DNA of 21,147 nt from Clostridia bacterium. Its GTDB lineage: Bacteria; Bacillota_A; Clostridia; UMGS1883; HGM11501. The stretch is from contig JAFXHP010000047.1 in the NCBI GenBank assembly GCA_017536285.1, positions 1 to 21,147 on the forward strand, read 5' to 3'. The notes beneath the pieces were generated by a model. It searched no databases and was not told the DNA's origin. It worked only from the letters and a program-made list of their open reading frames with translations. The translations under genes and the position numbers were made by a program. Every line of letters starts with the position of its first letter. The stretch's first letter is position 1. Shown here in pieces: positions 7,774 through 13,713 of the stretch.

Positions 7774-7802
7774 TTGCACTATAGAGAAAAATGAGTTATA
7801 AT
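7774..7802 (+). promoter_or_regulatory. Sigma-A promoter for ychF
   Basis: TTGCAC (7774-7779) and a perfect TATAAT (7797-7802) are separated by 17 bp. The promoter is divergent from the two-component operon. The expected start near 7809 leaves a leader of about 30 nt with AAGGAAGG before the ychF start codon. Confidence 0.75.
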
Positions 7803-7838
7803 AAATAAGATAATACATTAAAGGAAGGATTGCTTTTT

Positions 7839-8933
7839 ATGAAAATGGGTATAGTTGGTCTTCCCAATGTGGGAAAGAGCACACTTTTTAATGCAATAAC
7901 AAAGGCGGGAGCGGAGTCCGCGAACTATCCCTTCTGTACGATAGAGCCGAATGTCGGTGTTGTGGGTGTTCCGGATTACAGAATGGATGTTTTATCCGAG
8001 ATGTACAATCCCGAAAAATACACTCAGGCGGTTGTTGAATTCGTTGATATTGCAGGTCTTGTAAAGGGAGCATCAAAGGGCGAAGGACTTGGAAACAAAT
8101 TCCTTTCTCATATTCGTGAGGTTGATGCGATTATTCACGTTGTATGTTGTTTTGAAGATCCTGATGTTGTACACGTTGACGGCTCGGTTGATCCCATGAG
8201 AGATATTGAGACAATAAACCTGGAGCTGATTTTTTCCGACATTGAAATGGTGGAAAGAAGAATAGACAAGGCAACAAAGATGCTTAAGGGAGACAAAAGC
8301 TATCAGGCAGAAATTGATGTTCTGAATAAAATAAAGGATACTCTTGAGGAAGGTAAGCCTGCAAGAAGTGCGGATCTTTCCGATGACGAGAAAGAAATTC
8401 TTAATACAATGGATCTGCTTACGGCAAAGCCTGTTCTTTATGCGGCAAATGTGGCAGAGGATGAGCTTTCAAGTGAAGGTAAGGGAAATGTATATCTTGA
8501 AAGCCTTAAGGCTCTTGCAGAAAAAGAGGGTAGCGAGGTTCTCCCCGTATCAGCTAAAATCGAAGAAGAAATCAGCCAGCTTGACGCAGAAGATAAGGAA
8601 CTGTTCCTGGAGGAATTCGGAATAACCGAATCCGGACTTGACAGACTTGTTAAAAAGAGCTATAAGCTTCTTGGTCTTATAAGCTATCTTACCGCAGGCC
8701 CCAAGGAAGTAAGAGCGTGGACGATTAAACGTGGGACAAAGGCACCTCAGGCGGCAGGTAAAATCCATTCTGACTTTGAGCGTGGATTTATCCGTGCTGA
8801 GGTTGTGGCATTTTCTGACCTTCAAGCTTGCGGAACAATGGCGGCAGCAAAAGAAAAAGGCTTAGTCAGAAGCGAAGGTAAAGAGTATGTTATGCAGGAC
8901 GGAGACGTTGTTGTTTTCCGCTTTAATGTATAA
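7839..8933 (+). CDS. ychF: Redox-regulated ATPase YchF (Obg-related, OLA1 family)
   Basis: The ATG at 7839, ten bases after AAGGAAGG, gives 364 residues starting MKMGIVGLPNVGKST, in line with known YchF lengths. The P loop (residues 7-15), the IAGLVKGASKGEGLG switch region and the G4-position motif NVAE (204-207, in place of NKxD) are characteristic and explain the family's preference for ATP over GTP. A helical insertion and a C-terminal TGS domain (about 280-364, ending DVVVFRFNV) complete the fold. YchF binds ribosomes and affects stress responses. The gene overlaps sfsA by one base (TAATG), so the two are coupled. Confidence 0.97.
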   Translation: MKMGIVGLPNVGKSTLFNAITKAGAESANYPFCTIEPNVGVVGVPDYRMDVLSEMYNPEKYTQAVVEFVDIAGLVKGASKGEGLGNKFLSHIREVDAIIHVVCCFEDPDVVHVDGSVDPMRDIETINLELIFSDIEMVERRIDKATKMLKGDKSYQAEIDVLNKIKDTLEEGKPARSADLSDDEKEILNTMDLLTAKPVLYAANVAEDELSSEGKGNVYLESLKALAEKEGSEVLPVSAKIEEEISQLDAEDKELFLEEFGITESGLDRLVKKSYKLLGLISYLTAGPKEVRAWTIKRGTKAPQAAGKIHSDFERGFIRAEVVAFSDLQACGTMAAAKEKGLVRSEGKEYVMQDGDVVVFRFNV

Positions 8934-9613
8934 TGGAATATAAAAACATTGTAAAGGGTACTTTTTTATCCCGTCCCAATCGCTTTATCGCAAAGGTTAT
9001 TATCGATGGGAAAGAGGAGCTTTGTCACGTTAAAAATACCGGAAGGTGCAGAGAGATACTTAAAGAAGGAACAACTTTATATCTTGAAAAATCGGACAAT
9101 CTTCAAAGGAAAACACTTTATGATCTTGTGTCAGCGGTAAAGGATGGGAAAATCTTTAATATAGACAGTCAGGCACCAAATAAAGTTGTGGCTGAATGGA
9201 TAGAAAAAGGCGGACTTCTTGATGGGGTAACCTACCTTAAAAGCGAGTGTACATATAAAAAATCAAGATTTGATTTTTACGCCGAAACAAAAAGCGGAAA
9301 GGCTTTTATTGAGGTAAAGGGAGTAACACTTGAAAAGGACGGCGTATTTATGTTTCCCGATGCACCTACAACAAGGGGAGCCAGGCACCTTACAGAGCTT
9401 TCAGAATGTGTCAAGGAAGGTTTTTTAGCCTATGCCGTTTTTGTTATACAGGCAGATAGTGCAAAGTATCTTACTCCGAATAAGGAAGCAGACGAAGCAT
9501 TTTACAACGCTTTAAAAAGAGCGAAAGACTGTGGAGTTAAGCTCGTAGCAGTCACATGTAGTGTGACTGAAAGCACACTTTATATCAAGGATGAAACAGA
9601 TGTTATATTATAA
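8933..9613 (+). CDS. sfsA: SfsA family protein (DNA/RNA nuclease-like)
   Basis: The 226-residue protein matches SfsA across its length. It has an N-terminal OB-like part with FLSRPNRF and HVKNTGRC, then a PD-(D/E)xK-like nuclease core with D114 (SRFDFY), E127 and K129 (FIEVKG), and the signature FPDAPTTRGARHLTEL (141-156). E. coli SfsA was first named for stimulation of maltose fermentation, and the family is now annotated as nuclease-like. The cellular role remains unclear. Its ATG shares a base with the ychF stop. Confidence 0.95.
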   Translation: MEYKNIVKGTFLSRPNRFIAKVIIDGKEELCHVKNTGRCREILKEGTTLYLEKSDNLQRKTLYDLVSAVKDGKIFNIDSQAPNKVVAEWIEKGGLLDGVTYLKSECTYKKSRFDFYAETKSGKAFIEVKGVTLEKDGVFMFPDAPTTRGARHLTELSECVKEGFLAYAVFVIQADSAKYLTPNKEADEAFYNALKRAKDCGVKLVAVTCSVTESTLYIKDETDVIL

Positions 9614-9626
9614 GTGAGGTTTTTTT

Positions 9627-10841
9627 ATGAAAAAGCTTTTCGCATTGATTTTGATTGCTGTAATGCTATTTATGACCTGCAGGGCAGCGGTGGTTGAGGT
9701 GAATATCGGCGGGATACGTGTGAACAGTGTGAGAGACGGAGAAATAAAAACTATCCTGCTTGAAGAAGTTCCTTTTGTGAACGAAAGCGGAAGAACCATG
9801 GTTCCGGTCCGTGCAATTTCCGAGTCTTTCGGAGCTTCTGTGTCATGGGACGGCGAAAAGCAGGAAGTAAAGATAGTAAACGGAGATAATACCATTATTC
9901 TTTACATTGACAACAATAATGCTCTTCTTAACGGAAAGGAAATTTTACTTGATTCAGCTCCCGTTATAAAAGGTGGCAGAACCTTTGTGCCGCTCCGTTT
10001 TATCGGGGAATCTTTCGGCTACAACATAAACTATGTGGCAACAACAAAACAGATAATAATTGACGATACTCCGATAGTTCTTAAAGCGGGGGATGCGGTG
10101 TTTACCTTTGCGGAGCTTGAAGCTTTATACAGCATTTATTATCAGACAAGTGCTTCGGCAGCAAAAACATCCGGTGCAAGTGATGAAGAACATAAGGCAT
10201 ATGCATTGACAACCGCTCTTGAAACTGCGGAATTGATAGTGCAGGCATTGGATACCTTCCCGGAAGCTGTGCTGGATGAAGACGATATTACGAGCATAAA
10301 GGAAAGTATCGAATATGACAATGCGTATATTTCTTTGCCTCTTGAGGGACTTTCTGCTCTTATGCATGAAAAACTTTATTATTCCACCAGCTTGCCTGCT
10401 GTTTATACAATAGCGAAAAGCGAAGCTGTAAAAGAACTTTATTCAAAAAATTATGTATGTGCAAAGCATATTCTGATTGAAGACAGTGATACTGCGGATA
10501 AAGTTATGGAAATGCTTTCAGAGGGTGCAGATTTCGATATGCTCGTAACAGAATACGGTAAAGACCCCGGGATGGAGAGCAATAAGGATGGATATGTGTT
10601 TACATATAACGAAATGGTAAAGCCCTTTGAAGAGGCGGCATTTGCACTTTCTGTAGGGGAAATAAGTGAGCCTGTTTCCAGTGAATATGGCTTTCATATC
10701 ATAAAGAGAGAGGCTCTTCCCGAAATTACAGAGACAATCGGATATACTATTGCAAAAGACATTTGCGTTGAAAGAGCAACTGAGGCAAAGGAGCCTGAAT
10801 ACCTTATTTCTACGGAAGAACTGCTTGAAATGCTTGGATAA
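9627..10841 (+). CDS. Exported parvulin-type peptidyl-prolyl isomerase with N-terminal stalk domains
   Basis: The 404-residue protein begins with a signal peptide (MKKLFALILIAVMLFMT, about 1-20). Cys18 is present but the preceding residues (FMT) are a poor lipobox, so lipoprotein status is doubtful. Residues 25-147 hold a copper-amine-oxidase-N-like (stalk) domain with the paired motifs VPVRAISESFGASVSW and VPLRFIGESFGYNINY. A helical linker leads to a rotamase/parvulin domain at about 275-362, from CAKHILIED through EPVSSEYGFHIIKRE. This is PrsA-like foldase logic, but the stalk module replaces the usual SurA/PrsA N-terminal chaperone domain. It starts 13 bp after sfsA, with GAGG as ribosome binding site. 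Likely role: folding of exported proteins at the cell surface. Confidence 0.9.
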   Translation: MKKLFALILIAVMLFMTCRAAVVEVNIGGIRVNSVRDGEIKTILLEEVPFVNESGRTMVPVRAISESFGASVSWDGEKQEVKIVNGDNTIILYIDNNNALLNGKEILLDSAPVIKGGRTFVPLRFIGESFGYNINYVATTKQIIIDDTPIVLKAGDAVFTFAELEALYSIYYQTSASAAKTSGASDEEHKAYALTTALETAELIVQALDTFPEAVLDEDDITSIKESIEYDNAYISLPLEGLSALMHEKLYYSTSLPAVYTIAKSEAVKELYSKNYVCAKHILIEDSDTADKVMEMLSEGADFDMLVTEYGKDPGMESNKDGYVFTYNEMVKPFEEAAFALSVGEISEPVSSEYGFHIIKREALPEITETIGYTIAKDICVERATEAKEPEYLISTEELLEMLG

Positions 10842-10847
10842 TATAAT

Positions 10848-10877
10848 GGGGAGCTGTTTTATGCAGCTCCCCTTATT
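10848..10877 (+). terminator. GC-rich hairpin with weak U-tract (attenuating terminator)
   Basis: The 9-bp perfect stem GGGGAGCTG/CAGCTCCCC (10848-10856 and 10864-10872) with a 7-nt loop is followed by TTATT. It sits just after the parvulin stop and 20 bp before the next start codon. The short T-run suggests partial termination or a transcript-processing boundary. Confidence 0.6.
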
Positions 10878-10892
10878 AGAAGGAGTGAAGAT

Positions 10893-11750
10893 ATGAAAAA
10901 AGCAAGAGTTATGCTTATAATTTCAATGGCTGTTTTCGGAACGATAGGCCTTTTTGTAAAGAATATAAATCTGCCATCAGGGGAAATTGCACTCTACCGT
11001 GCGGTTTTAGCATCGGTATTGATAGGATTGTTTCTTTTGTTTAAGGGCGAAAAAGTTTCAGTTAAAGATATGAAAAAAGAACTTCTTTTACTTCTTTTAT
11101 CCGGCGCTGCCATGGGCTTTAATTGGATATTTCTTTTTGAGGCCTATAAGTATACCACCGTTTCGGTGGCAACGTTGAGCTATTATTTTGCTCCGGTTAT
11201 AGTTACGGCGGCCTGTCCTTTGCTCTTTAAGGAAAAAATGAACCTTAGAAAATGGATATGTTTTCTTGGTGCAACGGCAGGTATTGTTCTCATCACTTTG
11301 ATTGGGGAGCATTCGGAAAATACCGAACATATAAAAGGAATAGCTTTGGGCCTTGGTGCTGCGGTTTTATACGCTACAGTAATTTTGCTTAATAAATATA
11401 TTAAAAATGTGGGCGGAATTGAAAGAACCTTTTTTCAGTTTATTGCAGCAATCATTGTACTTTTGCCTTATGTTCTTTTTACAGAGGGATTTAATCTTAC
11501 AACGCTTTCATTAAAAGGTTGGGGGTATCTTCTGGCAATAGGCCTTATTCATACGGGAATTACATATTGCCTTTATTTTTCTTCCCTTAAGTTTATTTCG
11601 GGACAAAAGGCGGCAATTTTAAGTTATATAGATCCTTTGGTTGCAGTATTATGTTCATCGTTTATTCTGGGAGAAGAAATGCTGCCAATGCAGATAATGG
11701 GAGGAATTATGATACTGGGATTTACATTATATAATGAAATCTCAAATTAA
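10893..11750 (+). CDS. EamA/DMT-family transporter
   Basis: The 285-residue protein has ten predicted membrane helices in two EamA repeats. The first begins MAVFGTIGLFVKNINLPSGEIALYRAVLAS, and the second ends with the conserved LSYIDPLVAVLCSSFILGEE before the last helices. This is a typical bacterial metabolite exporter or importer of the drug/metabolite superfamily. AAGGAG precedes the ATG, and the gene lies 11 bp upstream of the short-chain dehydrogenase. It is clearly distinct in sequence from the transporter at 216-1130. The substrate is unknown; neighbouring azlCD hints at amino-acid-related export, but only by proximity. Confidence 0.88.
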   Translation: MKKARVMLIISMAVFGTIGLFVKNINLPSGEIALYRAVLASVLIGLFLLFKGEKVSVKDMKKELLLLLLSGAAMGFNWIFLFEAYKYTTVSVATLSYYFAPVIVTAACPLLFKEKMNLRKWICFLGATAGIVLITLIGEHSENTEHIKGIALGLGAAVLYATVILLNKYIKNVGGIERTFFQFIAAIIVLLPYVLFTEGFNLTTLSLKGWGYLLAIGLIHTGITYCLYFSSLKFISGQKAAILSYIDPLVAVLCSSFILGEEMLPMQIMGGIMILGFTLYNEISN

Positions 11751-11761
11751 GGAGGTTTATC

Positions 11762-12535
11762 ATGAAAGCACTTATTACAGGAGCAAGCTCAGGACTTGGA
11801 AGGGATATGGCAAAGGTTTTGTCATACATGGGATATGATATTATAGCTGTCGCAAGGAGAGAGGAACTTCTGACAGAGCTAAAGGAAACACTTCCTACAG
11901 AAGTAACAGTGGTAAAGTGTGATATTTCCAGTGAGGAAGAATGTATGACGCTTTCACGTTATGCGAAAGAAACCGATATACTTATAAATAATGCAGGCTT
12001 TGGCGTTTTCGGAGCGTTTTCTAAGAACGAACTTTCAAACGAACTTAAAATGCTTGATACAAATGTGCGTGCTTTGCATATTCTTACAAAAATCTTTCTT
12101 GAGGAATTCAGGAAGAAAAATTCAGGACATATTTTGAATGTGGCGTCTTTGGCGGCGTTTTTCCCCGGACCTTTGTTTGCGGGGTATTATGCATCTAAGG
12201 CATATGTTTTAAGACTTTCACAGAGCATCGCTGAAGAACTCAGAAGAGAAAAGAGCAAGGTTAAGATAAGCGTACTTTGCCCGGGCCCTGTTCACACCGG
12301 CTTTGAAAAGGCATCAGGTGTTTCTTTTGGAAAGGGTAGTGAAAAAACAAAAGGGATAATCCTTGAAAGCGAGGCTGTGGCCGAGTATGCAATTCGGAAG
12401 ATGCTTTCCGGAAAAGAGGTTATAGTCCCGGGCTTTTTAATGAAAGTCGGCGTTTTCATGAGGCATATTCTGTCTGATAAAATGCTTGCAAAAGCACTTT
12501 ATTTTATACAGAGCAAAAAGATGATTGGAAAATAA
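11762..12535 (+). CDS. Short-chain dehydrogenase/reductase (SDR)
   Basis: The 257-residue protein has the classical SDR set: nucleotide loop TGASSGLG (6-13), the basic residues AxRR (30-33) that often select NADP(H), NNAG (76-79), catalytic S129 and the YxxxK pair Y142/K146 (GYYASKAYV). After the core, a C-terminal extension of about 40 residues with hydrophobic and basic character (PGFLMKVGVFMRHILSDKM...) resembles DltE/YqjQ-like SDRs and may touch the membrane. The substrate is unknown. A strong AAGGAGG site precedes the ATG, and the gene is tightly spaced after the EamA transporter. Confidence 0.92.
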   Translation: MKALITGASSGLGRDMAKVLSYMGYDIIAVARREELLTELKETLPTEVTVVKCDISSEEECMTLSRYAKETDILINNAGFGVFGAFSKNELSNELKMLDTNVRALHILTKIFLEEFRKKNSGHILNVASLAAFFPGPLFAGYYASKAYVLRLSQSIAEELRREKSKVKISVLCPGPVHTGFEKASGVSFGKGSEKTKGIILESEAVAEYAIRKMLSGKEVIVPGFLMKVGVFMRHILSDKMLAKALYFIQSKKMIGK

Positions 12536-12553
12536 TTTGCATTTGCAAATTAT
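12532..12553 (+). repeat. AT-rich palindrome between SDR and azlC
   Basis: ATAATTTGC (12532-12540) and GCAAATTAT (12545-12553) are perfect 9-bp arms around an ATTT loop, followed by ATTTTTATG. The left arm includes the SDR stop codon. It may be a weak terminator or an operator for azlCD. The stem is AT-rich, so efficient termination is doubtful. Confidence 0.5.
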
Positions 12554-12590
12554 ATTTTTATGAAAAATGTTTTCATACAGGAGAATTGTC

Positions 12591-13276
12591 ATGGGAAAGA
12601 ACATTAAGACAGCGTTTTTAAATACATTGCCGGTGATGGCGGGATATATAGTTCTTGGCTTCGGCTTCGGGCTTATTTCGGCAGAAAAAGGCTATGGTGT
12701 TTTCTGGGCTGTTGCTATGAGTGCGTTTATTTACGCAGGCTCAATGCAGTATGTGGCACTTGATCTTTTAACAGGTGGTGTAAGCCTTATAACTGCGGCA
12801 CTTACCACTCTGATGGTAAATGCAAGACATCTTTTTTACGGTATAACAATGATAGAACATTACAAAAAGACGGGGTACAGAAAGCCATATCTTGTTTTTG
12901 CACTCACGGATGAAACATATTCGCTCTTATGCTCAGGCAAAGCTCCGGAGGGACTTAGCTTCAAAAGCTATGCTTTTGCGGTTTCGCTGTTTAATCAGTG
13001 TTATTGGGTTTTGGGAAGCCTTTTGGGTGCGCTTGTGGGGAGAGAAAGCTCGTTTAATACAAAAGGCGTGGAATTTGCAATGACAGCACTTTCATTACTG
13101 TTTTTGTTGAACAATGGAAGAGTACAAAAGAACACGCCCCGGCAATAATCGGTGTTGTATCATCTTTGATTTGTCTTTTTGTTTTCGGAGCGGAGGATTT
13201 TCTTATTCCGTCAATGATACTTATAACGTTATGTCTTTCACTTAAGAAAAAATATAGAGCCAAGGAGGAAGCGTAA
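12591..13276 (+). pseudogene. azlC: AzlC-type branched-chain amino-acid exporter subunit, frameshifted near its 3' end
   Basis: The ATG at 12591 follows AGGAG with normal spacing (an in-frame upstream ATG at 12567 has no such site). The first frame gives the AzlC fold, with LPVMAGYIVLGFGFGL, YAGSMQY, NARHLFYG and ALTDETYSL, then stops early at 13148 after TALSLLFLLNNG. From about 13106 the next frame reads FVEQWKSTKEHAPAIIG and continues through the expected last helices to a stop at 13274-13276. One missing T, in the T3 run at 13090-13092 or the T5 run at 13101-13105, accounts for the break. Restoring it gives 228 residues, a normal AzlC length. The restored stop overlaps the azlD start (TAATG). 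AzlC and AzlD together export branched-chain amino acids. Either a recent mutation or a sequencing error is possible. Confidence 0.87.
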
Positions 13277-13605
13277 TGGATTATAAATATAAAGTTGCCA
13301 TGATAGCTGTTGTAGCACTGGTTACTGTGATGCTTCGAGTTCTTCCTTTTCTTATTTTCAACGGCAAAAGAAAAACTCCGGAATTTATCCGATATCTGGG
13401 AAAGGTTTTGCCCTTTGCAATTATGGGGATGCTTGTTGTATATTGCTTAAAGAGTGTTTCTTTTATATCCTCACCTTTTGGAATACCTGAATTAATTGCG
13501 TCATTATTGGTTGTTTTTCTTCATTTGTGGAAGCACAACACTCTTTTGAGCGTTGGCGGAGGTACGGTTATATATATGATTTTAGTACAGAATCTGTTTG
13601 TATAA
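13276..13605 (+). CDS. azlD: AzlD-family small subunit of branched-chain amino-acid exporter
   Basis: The 109-residue protein has three to four hydrophobic helices and the AzlD pattern: TVMLRVLPFLIF near the start, PEFIRYLGKVLPFAIMGMLVVY in the middle, and a C-terminal helix with LLSVGGGTVIYMIL. AzlD is needed with AzlC for export activity in characterised systems. The start codon overlaps the restored azlC stop by one base and AAGGAGG lies just upstream, so it would be translated even though azlC is frameshifted. Confidence 0.88.
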   Translation: MDYKYKVAMIAVVALVTVMLRVLPFLIFNGKRKTPEFIRYLGKVLPFAIMGMLVVYCLKSVSFISSPFGIPELIASLLVVFLHLWKHNTLLSVGGGTVIYMILVQNLFV

Positions 13606-13652
13606 AAAATGATAAAACAGTAGAAAAAGTCAATTTTCAGTAGTATATGACA
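13606..13652. other. AT-rich spacer after azlD
   Basis: There is no clear terminator for the azlCD unit. Only a 5-bp stem (GAAAA/TTTTC) and two CAGTAG words (13618 and 13638) are visible. The next promoter follows directly, so some read-through into the hydrolase gene is possible. Confidence 0.35.
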
Positions 13653-13681
13653 TTTACAAAATAAATTTTTTACAGTATAAT
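13653..13681 (+). promoter_or_regulatory. Sigma-A promoter for the secreted hydrolase/discoidin operon
   Basis: TTTACA (13653-13658), a 17-bp spacer and a perfect TATAAT (13676-13681) precede the 915-residue protein gene, with AGAAAGGG about ten bases ahead of its ATG. This is one of the best promoter matches in the window and marks a new transcription unit. Confidence 0.8.
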
Positions 13682-13713
13682 TTAAATAAGGAAATAAGAA
13701 AGGGTGAACATGG

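Noticed and set aside
7830..7838. TTG start for YchF three codons upstream
   Set aside because: The ATG at 7839 is better spaced from AAGGAAGG and gives the family's usual N-terminus.
9627..9690. Lipoprotein signal at Cys18 of the parvulin protein
   Set aside because: The residues before Cys (F-M-T) do not fit the lipobox [LVI]-[AST]-[GAS]-C, so ordinary signal peptidase cleavage is favoured.
12567..12590. Earlier ATG for azlC at 12567
   Set aside because: There is no Shine-Dalgarno sequence before it, and the AGGAG at 12579-12583 serves the ATG at 12591.
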